Below, in pieces: positions 6,985 to 13,923 of a stretch of 64,000 nucleotides of DNA. Position 1 is the stretch's first letter. Every line of letters starts with the position of its first letter. A program made the position numbers and the translations under genes. This DNA comes from Armatimonadota bacterium (lineage in GTDB: Bacteria; Sysuimicrobiota; Sysuimicrobiia; Sysuimicrobiales; Kaftiobacteriaceae). The notes beneath the pieces were generated by a model. That model did no database searches. It saw nothing but the letters and a program-made list of their open reading frames with translations, and was not told the DNA's origin. The stretch covers positions 36,395-100,394 of the forward strand of contig JAVHLZ010000001.1 in NCBI GenBank assembly GCA_031081675.1. Reading direction: 5' to 3'.

Positions 6985-8136
6985 TCAGCCGGCCCGGGCC
7001 AGGGCCTGGCGGAGGTCTTCGATCAGGTCATCCGGGTGCTCCAATCCCACCGACAGGCGGATCAGTCCCTCGTCCACCTCCAGGGGCGACCCGGCCAGGC
7101 TGGCGTGGGTCATGCTGGCCGGGTGGTCCAGCAACGACTCCACCCCTCCCAGGCTCTCGGCCAGGGTGAACACCCGGGTGGCGGAGGCCACGGCGCGCGC
7201 CGCCGCGCCCCCTCCGGCCACGATGAACGACACCATCCCCCCGAACCCTGTCATCTGCCGCCGGGCCAGGTCGTGGCCGGGGTGGTCGGGCAGCCCCGGG
7301 TAGAACACCCGGCGGACCGCGGGGTGGCCCCGGAGGAACTCGGCCACGAGCCGGGCGTTGCGGGCGTGGCGCTCCATGCGCACCGCCAGGGTCTTGATGC
7401 CCCGCAGGACCAGCCAGCAGTCAAACGGCCCGGGCACGGCCCCGGCGGCGTTCTGGTGGAACTTGAGGGTTTCGTAGATGTCCTTGCTGTTGGTCAGGAC
7501 CGCCCCGCCCACCACGTCGCTGTGGCCGCCGAGGTACTTGGTGGTGGAGTGGACCACGATGTCCGCGCCCAGCGTGAGGGGCCGCTGGAAGTAAGGGGAG
7601 GCGAAGGTGTTGTCCACCACCACCAGGGCGTCGCGGGCATGGGCCCGCTCGGCGATGGCGGCGATGTCCAGGATCTTCAGGTACGGGTTGGTGGGGGTCT
7701 CCACCAGCACCAGCCGGGGGTGCGCTCGCAGGGCCGACTCCACCTGCCCGAGGTCGGTCATGTCCACGAAGGCGGACTCGACGCCGTAGCGGCGCAGGAT
7801 CCGCACCAGTAGCCGGTACGTGCCCCCGTAGACGTCGTCGGGGGCCAGAACCCGGTCGCCGGGGTTCAGCAGGTACCCCACCGTGGTCAGGGCGGCCATC
7901 CCCGAGGCAAAGGCCAGGCCGTAGCGGGCCTCCTCCAGGGACGCCAGGCAGGTCTCCAGGGCCGTGCGGGTGGGGTTGGCTGTGCGGCTGTACTCGTATC
8001 CCTTGTGGACGCCGGGAGCCGACTGGGCGAAGGTGGACGTCTGGTAGATGGGCGGGATGACGGCGCCGGTGGCGGGGTCGGGCGGCTGGCCCTCGTGGAT
8101 GGCGCGGGTCTCAAACCGACGGCGGGCCACGGGCAT
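6985..8136 (-). CDS. cystathionine gamma-lyase / gamma-synthase family PLP enzyme
   Basis: 383 aa, the family's normal length. PLP lysine K200 in HSTTKYLGGHSD; YSRTANPTRTALE near 49-61 contributes the phosphate-binding Tyr and Arg from the neighbouring subunit. C-terminal SVGLEHPDDLIEDL is typical of Cys/Met-metabolism enzymes. Beside a cystathionine beta-synthase, the likely role is gamma-lyase (cystathionine to cysteine, ammonia and 2-oxobutyrate). Gamma-synthase (MetB) or methionine gamma-lyase cannot be excluded from sequence. ATG at 8136 overlaps the LipB stop by 3 bases (ATGA), so the pair is translationally coupled. Confidence 0.88.
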   Translation of the reverse strand: MPVARRRFETRAIHEGQPPDPATGAVIPPIYQTSTFAQSAPGVHKGYEYSRTANPTRTALETCLASLEEARYGLAFASGMAALTTVGYLLNPGDRVLAPDDVYGGTYRLLVRILRRYGVESAFVDMTDLGQVESALRAHPRLVLVETPTNPYLKILDIAAIAERAHARDALVVVDNTFASPYFQRPLTLGADIVVHSTTKYLGGHSDVVGGAVLTNSKDIYETLKFHQNAAGAVPGPFDCWLVLRGIKTLAVRMERHARNARLVAEFLRGHPAVRRVFYPGLPDHPGHDLARRQMTGFGGMVSFIVAGGGAAARAVASATRVFTLAESLGGVESLLDHPASMTHASLAGSPLEVDEGLIRLSVGLEHPDDLIEDLRQALARAG

Positions 8137-8846
8137 CAGGCCGGCACCGCCGGTCCGGCGTCGGGAGCCAGGGCGCGGTCCAGGTCGTCGGCGGTCGCCG
8201 GCTCCAGGTCGAGGGCGAAGACCTCGCAGAACGCCCGCCGGTAGGCCGGGCGCACCTCGTCGACGGCGCACGGCCGGCCCAGGAGCCGCGCCATGGATGT
8301 CACCGGCCGGCCCAGGCCGCACGGGTTGATGACGGCAAAGCGGGACAGGTCGGGGTCCACGTTGAGGGCAAAGCCGTGCATGGTGACCTTCCGTTTGACG
8401 GCCACCCCCACCGCCGCGATCTTCGCGTCGCCGACCCACACGCCCGGGTAGCCCGCCAGCCGCGCCGCGTCGATGCCGTAGCCGCGCAGGGTGCGGATGA
8501 GGGTCTCCTCCAGGGCGCGCACGAAGCCCACCACGTCAAAGGTCGTCAGGTGCAGGATCGGGTAGCCGACCAGCTGGCCCGGGCCGTGGTAGGTGACGCT
8601 GCCGCCGCGCTCCACCTCGTAGACCTCAAACCCCTGCCGGAGGAGAATCTCCCGCGGCACCAGCAGGTGCTCGGCGCGGGCCGAGCGGCCCATGGTAATC
8701 ACCGGAGGGTGCTCCAGCAGGATGAGGCCGTCGCCGATCCGGTCCTGCTGGCGCGCGGCCACCAGGCGCTTCTGCAGCGCCCAGGCCTCGGCGTAGGGCG
8801 TGCGTCCGGGCAGGTCCAGCAGCCAGGGTCGGCGGGGTGCCATCAC
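8136..8846 (-). CDS. lipB: octanoyltransferase LipB
   Basis: 235-236 aa. Transfers the octanoyl group from acyl carrier protein to lipoyl-domain lysines, the first step of lipoate synthesis. The LipB substrate loop RGGSVTYHGPGQLVGYP is at 80-96; the catalytic dyad is K142 (GDAKIAAVGV) and C176 (INPCGL). Start GTG at 8846 or the adjacent ATG at 8843. The extended -10 at 8854-8862 puts the transcript start at about 8847, so the message appears leaderless and GTG 8846 is the better choice. LipA is not in the window. Head of a unit continuing into the gamma-lyase; why lipoylation is coupled to transsulfuration is unclear, apart from both depending on sulfur supply. Confidence 0.93.
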   Translation of the reverse strand: MMAPRRPWLLDLPGRTPYAEAWALQKRLVAARQQDRIGDGLILLEHPPVITMGRSARAEHLLVPREILLRQGFEVYEVERGGSVTYHGPGQLVGYPILHLTTFDVVGFVRALEETLIRTLRGYGIDAARLAGYPGVWVGDAKIAAVGVAVKRKVTMHGFALNVDPDLSRFAVINPCGLGRPVTSMARLLGRPCAVDEVRPAYRRAFCEVFALDLEPATADDLDRALAPDAGPAVPA

Positions 8847-8853
8847 ACAGGTG

Positions 8854-8862
8854 ATTGTACCA
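8854..8862 (-). promoter_or_regulatory. extended -10 promoter of lipB (leaderless)
   Basis: TGGTACAAT on the minus strand (TACAAT at 8854-8859 preceded by TGG). The expected start point coincides with the lipB GTG at 8846. No recognisable -35. Confidence 0.55.
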
Positions 8863-8997
8863 GGAAGGGGCGCGGGATGCGGAACCTCGCGCCTACGGAG
8901 GGAGGTTGGAGGTTGAAGGTGAACTGACCCGCCTGGGGTTGACGGTCCCGGGCCGCCACGGGACGACGCCCCCGGCTGGAGACCCGGCTCCCGACAC

Positions 8998-9816
8998 CTA
9001 ATGGGGCTCCACCACCCCGCTGAAGGTCACGACCTCCAGACCGCGGCGGCGCAGCTCGGCCAGGAACGGGGTGAACCCCAGGGAGTCCCCGGCCAAGTGC
9101 CCCAGCAGGATCAGGACGCCGCGGCCGTCGGCCCGCAGACGCTGCAGGTCGGCAAAGTCGATGTGCAGGTAGATGACCGCGTCCACCCCGTGGGCGAAGC
9201 AGGTGCGGGCCACCGGGTAGCCGCCGTTGGTGTAGGCGCCGTGGGCCACCACCACCCGGCGCACCGGCGCGCCGGGGTCGCCCAGGGCCAGGCGGACCGG
9301 CACCGGGGCGGCCCGCACCTCCGGGAGCGCCCCCAGCGCGTCCACGAGATCCCCGGCGGTGGCGGGACTCGCGCGGAGCACGGCGTCCACCACCTCGACC
9401 ACCCGACGGCGCCCGACTTCGTCCAGCGGCGCGTGGATGTTCATGAACGGCATCCGGAGCAGCCGGGCGGCCGAGGGCACGTGGTCGGTGTTGGCCACGT
9501 GGGCCCGCAGCCGCAGCGCTTCCAGGCGTTCGGCCACCGCCTCCTGCGCCGCCTCGGCCGGGACTCCGGCGGCGGTCATGAACTCCACGTGCCGGGAGAA
9601 CACCTGCCAGGCGCCGGCCGGCGGAGCCGGCGGGTGGTGGGCGATGACCAGATCGGCGCCCAGCGCGCGCGCCAGCTGCAGCTCGGCCACGCCGACGTCC
9701 AGCCCGAACAGCGCCCGGCGGATGCGGTCTCCAGGCACAAACACCGCCGAGTCTCCGGGCACCCGATCCCACCCGGCCAGGCGCAGCGCCACGGCCATGA
9801 TCTCGTCGGTGGTCAC
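8998..9816 (-). CDS. Nif3-like dinuclear metal-centre protein
   Basis: 272 aa, NIF3/YbgI family. Metal-ligand motif VIAHHPP in the first quarter, a central NIHAPLDE, and the C-terminal GHLAGDSLG motif where the family usually has a glutamate after the histidine. The family forms a toroidal hexamer with a two-metal site; the biochemical role is unsettled (GTP cyclohydrolase-like annotations are tentative). Lies 33 bases after ftr1 and is probably co-transcribed with it, so iron-regulated expression is possible. Confidence 0.75.
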   Translation of the reverse strand: MTTDEIMAVALRLAGWDRVPGDSAVFVPGDRIRRALFGLDVGVAELQLARALGADLVIAHHPPAPPAGAWQVFSRHVEFMTAAGVPAEAAQEAVAERLEALRLRAHVANTDHVPSAARLLRMPFMNIHAPLDEVGRRRVVEVVDAVLRASPATAGDLVDALGALPEVRAAPVPVRLALGDPGAPVRRVVVAHGAYTNGGYPVARTCFAHGVDAVIYLHIDFADLQRLRADGRGVLILLGHLAGDSLGFTPFLAELRRRGLEVVTFSGVVEPH

Positions 9817-9849
9817 GGCTCGACGGGCGCCCGGCGCCGCTGGAACCCC

Positions 9850-10680
9850 CTAGGCGCGTGCGTGGTGGGCGGCCAGCTCACGGGCGGTGGGTGGCCGGAA
9901 GTACGCCCACCCGACGCCCAGCAGGTACAGCCCGTAGGCCAGCACCTCCAGCAGAGACGGGTTGGCGTTGTAGCCAAAGACCGCTCCCAGCAGACTGCCC
10001 GCCACCGACTTTTCCGACAGGATCCGGCTCGTGTCCCAGACCTGTTCGACCATCACGGGCAGCAGGCCAGCCTCCTGGTATTCGTGGATGCCGTGGGCCA
10101 GCAGGCCGGCGCCGAACAGGAGCAGCAGCACGCTGGTGATGTTGAAGAACGCCCGCAGGTTGAGCCGATAGGTTCCCCGGTACAGCAGGTAGCCCAGCAA
10201 GACCGCCGTTCCCAACCCCAGCACCCCGCCGGCGACGGTCTGCAGCGCCGTGGCGCTCTGGGCCGCCGCAAACATGAACAGCGCCGTCTCGATCCCCTCC
10301 CGCCCCACGGCGACGAACGCCAGCAGGACCAGGGCGGTCGAGGATCCCCGCGCCAGGGCGGTACTCACCTGGGCCTGCAGGTGGGCGCGGATGTTGATGG
10401 CCTGCCGGCGCATCCAGAAGACCATGTAGGTCAGCACGCCGGCAGCCGTGAACATCGCGGTCCCCTCAAAGATCTCTTCGACGCGTCCTTCCAGCTGCCC
10501 GGCGGTCAGGAAGATGGCCGCGCCCGCCAGCAGGCTCACCCCCACGGCCAGTCCCGTCCCCGTCCACACCAGGCCGAACTTGGCCCGATGGCCGGTCCTG
10601 GCCAGGTACGCCAGGATGATGCCCACGATCAGGGCAGCCTCCAGTCCCTCCCGCAGCGTGACGAGCAGGGCAGCTCCCAT
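9850..10680 (-). CDS. high-affinity ferrous iron permease Ftr1/EfeU family
   Basis: 276 aa, seven predicted membrane helices. Carries both REGLE-type iron-binding motifs of the oxidase-dependent iron transporter family: R10-E14 (REGLEAALIVG) and R127-E131 (GREGIETALF). It imports iron across the cytoplasmic membrane with a partner that oxidises ferrous iron; no EfeO/EfeB partner is in the window. ATG at 10680 follows GGGGAGGAGG. A DtxR/IdeR-type palindrome overlaps the promoter, and a dtxR-family gene is transcribed divergently next door, so iron repression is likely. Confidence 0.9.
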   Translation of the reverse strand: MGAALLVTLREGLEAALIVGIILAYLARTGHRAKFGLVWTGTGLAVGVSLLAGAAIFLTAGQLEGRVEEIFEGTAMFTAAGVLTYMVFWMRRQAINIRAHLQAQVSTALARGSSTALVLLAFVAVGREGIETALFMFAAAQSATALQTVAGGVLGLGTAVLLGYLLYRGTYRLNLRAFFNITSVLLLLFGAGLLAHGIHEYQEAGLLPVMVEQVWDTSRILSEKSVAGSLLGAVFGYNANPSLLEVLAYGLYLLGVGWAYFRPPTARELAAHHARA

Positions 10681-10715
10681 ATCCTCCTCCCCGGGTACCG
10701 GCGGTCGAAAAGCGC

Positions 10716-10748
10716 GATCAGGCTAGCCTAATACCTGAGTTCCGTCAA
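10716..10748 (-). promoter_or_regulatory. ftr1 promoter with DtxR/IdeR-type operator
   Basis: -35 TTGACG (10743-10748), 17-base spacer and -10 TAGCCT on the minus strand. The palindrome AGGCTAGCCT (10720-10729; extended TCAGGCTAGCCTAA, 10718-10731) covers the -10 and matches the core of the IdeR/DtxR consensus TTAGGTTAGSCTAACC. Confidence 0.6.
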
Positions 10749-10803
10749 TCCATTTGGGGACTGATTGACAGGCCTAACAGGGGGGTGGTTAACTGGAGGA
10801 GGC

Positions 10804-10878
10804 GTGAAAAACCCGCATCCACCGGGGGTTTTCCTGCCGCAGCGACGGCATCCTAACAAGCGTTGTCAGGAACCCTGA
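10804..10878 (+). CDS. possible 24-residue leader peptide upstream of fur
   Basis: GTG at 10804 preceded by GGAGGAGGC opens a 24-codon frame rich in Pro, His, Arg and Lys, ending with TGA 4 bases before the fur ATG. The frame spans an AAAACCC ... GGGGTTTT inverted repeat (about 10807-10834), so translation could affect folding of the fur leader. The ribosome-binding site is strong but close to the start. It could be chance. Confidence 0.3.
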   Translation: MKNPHPPGVFLPQRRHPNKRCQEP

Positions 10879-10882
10879 CGCG

Positions 10883-11299
10883 ATGATAACCGCCGCGAAG
10901 CTGGCCCAGGCGTTCCGCGCCCGGGGCCGACGGGTCACCCCACAGCGCGCCCTGCTGTTCAGGCTGATCGAGCGCCTGCAGGAAGACCACCCGACCGCCG
11001 AGGCGCTGTACGTGCGGGCGGCCCGGGAGATGCCCACCCTGTCCCTGCGCACCGTCTACAGCACCCTGGAAGAACTGGCGGCGATGCGGGTGATCCGGGC
11101 CCTGCACGTGGGCACCGGCGGGATGCGGGTGTGCGTGGACCCGCGCCGCCACCACCACGTGGTGTGCGTGAAGTGCGGCAAGACCCGCGACGTGTTCGTG
11201 GACCCCGGCCCCCTGGACGTCCCGCCGGACCAGCGCCAGGGGTTCGTGATCACCGACCACGAGATCGTGTTCCGCGGCATCTGCGCCGAGTGCCGATGA
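10883..11299 (+). CDS. fur: Fur-family metal-dependent regulator
   Basis: 138 aa, typical Fur/PerR/Zur length. N-terminal winged helix with RRVTPQR and LRTVYSTLEEL; the HHH metal site at 90-92 leads into C95xxC98 (VKCGK), and a second pair C134xxC137 ends the protein, the structural zinc site. The sensing metal (Fe, Mn, Zn or peroxide) cannot be read from sequence. The adjacent Ftr1 iron permease favours iron. ATG at 10883; its TGA overlaps the ATG of the dtxR-type gene by 3 bases, so two metalloregulators are made from one message. Confidence 0.88.
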   Translation: MITAAKLAQAFRARGRRVTPQRALLFRLIERLQEDHPTAEALYVRAAREMPTLSLRTVYSTLEELAAMRVIRALHVGTGGMRVCVDPRRHHHVVCVKCGKTRDVFVDPGPLDVPPDQRQGFVITDHEIVFRGICAECR

Positions 11300-11988
11300 C
11301 CACCCACGACATCTCCAAAACCGAGCGCGTCGAGATGTACCTGAAGGCGGTGTACACGGTCCAGCAGGCGGCCCCGCCGGTGACGGCCTCCAAAGTCGCC
11401 GAGTTCATGGGCGTGGCCACCCCCTCGGCGTGGGAGATGCTGCGGCGGCTGGAGCACCAGGGGCTGGTCCGCGGGGCCGGAGAGGACGGGTTCCACCTGA
11501 CCCCCGCGGGTCTGGAGCGGGCCACCAAGGTGGTGCGCCGGCTGCGGCTGGCCGAGAGGTTGCTGACCGACGTGCTCCGCCTGGATCTGCCCAGGGTGTA
11601 CGACGAGGCGTGCAAGATGGAGCACGTCATCAGCGAGGAGGTGGAGGCGCGCCTGGCGGACGTCCTCGGCCACCCCTGCACCTGCCCCCACGGCCTGCCC
11701 ATCCCCGGCGAGAGTTCCGAACCACCTCCATCTCACACCCTGCTGGACGCCGGCCCGGGGACGCGGGGCCGGGTGGCGGCGATTCCCGAAGAGGATTCGG
11801 CCATGGTGGCCTACCTGGCAGGGCTGGGGCTGGTGCCCGGAGCCGCGGTGGACGTGGAGGAGATCGCGCCCTTCAACGGGCCGCTGACCATCTCGGTGGG
11901 AGGGCGGCGACAGGCCATCGGGCGGGAGGTGGCGGCCCGGATTCGGGTGGACCTGCGGGAGCGCGGGAACGCCACGCCCTCCACGTAG
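11296..11988 (+). CDS. DtxR/MntR-family metal-dependent repressor
   Basis: 230 aa. DtxR domain order: N-terminal winged helix (TASKVAEFMGVATPSAWEML, about 33-52), dimerisation and metal-binding region with the C-x-x-E-x-x-H-type segment CKMEHVIS and EEVEARL, then a C-terminal SH3-like FeoA domain (from about 155: GRVAAIPEED ... GLVPGAAVDVEEI). CTCPHG contributes further Cys/His. Probably represses iron- or manganese-uptake genes when metal is bound; the palindrome in the neighbouring ftr1 promoter is the obvious target. Translationally coupled to fur. Confidence 0.9.
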   Translation: MTTHDISKTERVEMYLKAVYTVQQAAPPVTASKVAEFMGVATPSAWEMLRRLEHQGLVRGAGEDGFHLTPAGLERATKVVRRLRLAERLLTDVLRLDLPRVYDEACKMEHVISEEVEARLADVLGHPCTCPHGLPIPGESSEPPPSHTLLDAGPGTRGRVAAIPEEDSAMVAYLAGLGLVPGAAVDVEEIAPFNGPLTISVGGRRQAIGREVAARIRVDLRERGNATPST

Positions 11989-11992
11989 AGCC

Positions 11993-12027
11993 CCTCACCC
12001 GTCCCCTCTCCCCACGGGGGAGAGGGG
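11993..12027 (+). repeat. REP-like intergenic hairpin, copy 1
   Basis: CCTCACCC followed by a perfect 11-bp stem (12003-12013 with 12017-12027, CCCCTCTCCCC / GGGGAGAGGGG). A diverged copy is at 13861-13892. Such CCTCACCC...CTCTCCC hairpins are a common dispersed intergenic repeat; this one may also end the fur-dtxR transcript. Confidence 0.55.
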
Positions 12028-12133
12028 AGTCACACGGGGGTCGCATCGCGGATCCCCCACACGTCAGAGATCCCGCCTCCGCCCCGCGGGGGAGATGAAA
12101 GCCCCTGTGAGGTCGCGGCCCCGCGCCTGCGCC

Positions 12134-13492
12134 TCAGGGCTGGATCGCCGCCAGCTCCCGCAACGCCGCCTCCACCTGCTGGCGGGGGTAGGCGTAGTCC
12201 TCCAGGCGCCCGGCCAGGAAGTCCTCATAGGCCTTGAGGTCGAAGTGCCCGTGGCCGCTGAGGTTGAACAGGATGACCCGCGCCCGCCCGTCCCGCCTGG
12301 CCTCCAGGGCCTCGTCGATGGCCTTGCGCACCGCGTGGGCGGACTCGGGCGCCGGGATGATTCCCTCCGCCCGGGCGAACTGCACCGCGGCGTCGAACAC
12401 CGCCCGCTGGGGATAGGCGACGGCCTCGATGTAGCCGTGGTGGTACAGCAGGCAGACCAGGGGCGCGTCCCCGTGGTAGCGCAGCCCGCCGGCGTGGATG
12501 GCGGGCGGAACAAAGGAGTGGCCGAGGGTGTACATCTTCAGCAGCGGGGTGGTGGCGGCGGTGTCCCCGAAGTCGTACAGGTACCTGCCCCGGGTCAGGG
12601 ACGGGCACGCCTCCGGCTCCACGGCCACGACCCGGACGTCCTTTCCCTTGAACTTGTCGGCCAGGAACGGGAATGTCAGCCCCGCCATGTTGCTGCCGCC
12701 GCCGATGCACCCGATGACCACGTCCGGGTAGTCCCCGGCCATCTCCATCTGCCGCTTGGCCTCCAGGCCGATGACCGTCTGGTGCATGAGGACGTGGTTG
12801 AGCACGCTGCCCAGGGAGTACTTGGTGTCGTCGTGGGTGGCGGCATCCTCCACCGCCTCGCTGATGGCGATGCCCAGGCTGCCCGGCGAGTCGGGATCCC
12901 GCTCCAGAATCGCCCGGCCCGCCCGGGTGCGGGGGCTGGGGCTGGGGATGACCTCGGCGCCCCAGGTCTGCATCATCACCTTGCGGTAGGGCTTCTGCTC
13001 GTAGCTGACGCGCACCATGTACACGGTGCACTCCAGGCCGAACAGGCGGCAGGCCAGGGCCAGGGCGCTGCCCCACTGCCCGGCGCCGGTCTCGGTGGTG
13101 AGCCGGCGCACGCCGGCCTGCTTGTTGTAGAAGGCCTGGGCGACTGCGGTGTTGGGCTTGTGGCTGCCGGCAGGGCTGGTGCCCTCGTACTTGTAGTAGA
13201 TCCGCGCAGGCGTGTCCAGGGCCCGCTCCAGCCGCCGGGCCCGGTACAGCGGCGTGGGCCGCCACAGGCGGTACACGTCGCGCACGGGCTCGGGAATGGG
13301 AACCTCGCGTTCGGTGCTCACCTCCTGGGCGATCAGGTCCATGGGAAACAGCGGGGCCAGATCGTCGGGCCCGATGGGCTGCTTGGTCCCGGGGTGGATG
13401 ACGGGCGGCAGGGGCACCGGCAAGTCGGCCTGGATGTTGTACCAGGCCCGGGGAATCTGGGTTTCGTCCAGCAGGTACTTGACGCTGTCCAT
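12134..13492 (-). CDS. trpB2: tryptophan synthase beta chain, TrpB2 type
   Basis: 452 aa, about 50 residues longer than standard TrpB, as in the TrpB2 group. PLP lysine K112 in [21 protein letters not shown] and the phosphate loop IGGGSNMAG are present. Synthesises tryptophan from serine and indole. TrpB2 enzymes often work without tight TrpA binding, and no trpA or other trp gene is near, so indole salvage is possible. ATG at 13492 follows AGGAGG. Expression should be controlled by the T-box leader just upstream, whose specifier reads TGG (Trp). Confidence 0.93.
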   Translation of the reverse strand: MDSVKYLLDETQIPRAWYNIQADLPVPLPPVIHPGTKQPIGPDDLAPLFPMDLIAQEVSTEREVPIPEPVRDVYRLWRPTPLYRARRLERALDTPARIYYKYEGTSPAGSHKPNTAVAQAFYNKQAGVRRLTTETGAGQWGSALALACRLFGLECTVYMVRVSYEQKPYRKVMMQTWGAEVIPSPSPRTRAGRAILERDPDSPGSLGIAISEAVEDAATHDDTKYSLGSVLNHVLMHQTVIGLEAKRQMEMAGDYPDVVIGCIGGGSNMAGLTFPFLADKFKGKDVRVVAVEPEACPSLTRGRYLYDFGDTAATTPLLKMYTLGHSFVPPAIHAGGLRYHGDAPLVCLLYHHGYIEAVAYPQRAVFDAAVQFARAEGIIPAPESAHAVRKAIDEALEARRDGRARVILFNLSGHGHFDLKAYEDFLAGRLEDYAYPRQQVEAALRELAAIQP

Positions 13493-13502
13493 GGCAGGAC
13501 CT

Positions 13503-13796
13503 CCTCTGCAAAAATCACCGAGCCCTTCGTCGCGGGGACGAAGGGCTCGCTCCGTGGTGCCACCCCAGTTCCGCGCGCCGCCTGCGGGCCACGCGCGGCA
13601 CTCCTGCCCCGGTCACGGCGGGACGCCGTCGGCGCCTACCGCGCGAGGAAGACGCGCCGGCCGGGAACGCCGTCCGGTCTCCTCACGCTCTCGGGCCGCC
13701 CTCCCGGATCCATTCAGCGCCGCGCCGCCGCCGCGGTCCCAGCGTCCCCGCGGCTCTCTGCAGGGGCCGCCGGCGCCTACTCGTTCCGGTCATCGG
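13503..13796 (-). promoter_or_regulatory. tryptophan-specific T-box leader of trpB2
   Basis: Minus-strand leader with the conserved T-box GGGGTGGCACCACGG (13552-13566). A terminator hairpin follows (stem 13520-13531 with 13537-13548) and then five U (13510-13514). In the stem-I region AGAGAG and the specifier context GAA-TGG-A occur; TGG lies at 13710-13712. Uncharged tRNA-Trp should pair with the T-box and stabilise the antiterminator, allowing trpB2 transcription. All key elements sit in the right order; stem I was folded by eye only. Confidence 0.88.
13520..13548 (-). terminator. T-box-controlled intrinsic terminator
   Basis: 12-bp GC-rich stem GAGCCCTTCGTC / GACGAAGGGCTC with a five-base loop; GGTGA then UUUUU follows on the minus strand. 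Alternative pairing of its 5' arm with the T-box region would form the antiterminator. Confidence 0.85.
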
Positions 13797-13860
13797 GTTG
13801 CGAGGTGTATTCGCCCCGCACGGGAGATTCCCTCCTGGCATGGCCCACCCTCGCCCGTGC

Positions 13861-13892
13861 CCTCACCCGGCCCCCTCCCACAGGGAGAGGGA
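13861..13892 (+). repeat. REP-like intergenic hairpin, copy 2
   Basis: CCTCACCCGGCCCCCTCCC ACA GGGAGAGGG: same opening and palindrome as 11993-12027, but with a shorter, imperfect stem. Lies between the T-box leader and the end of the ABC-class ATPase gene. Confidence 0.45.
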
Positions 13893-13923
13893 CCGTCGGG
13901 GGCGGGTCTCCGCGCCTGGGTGG

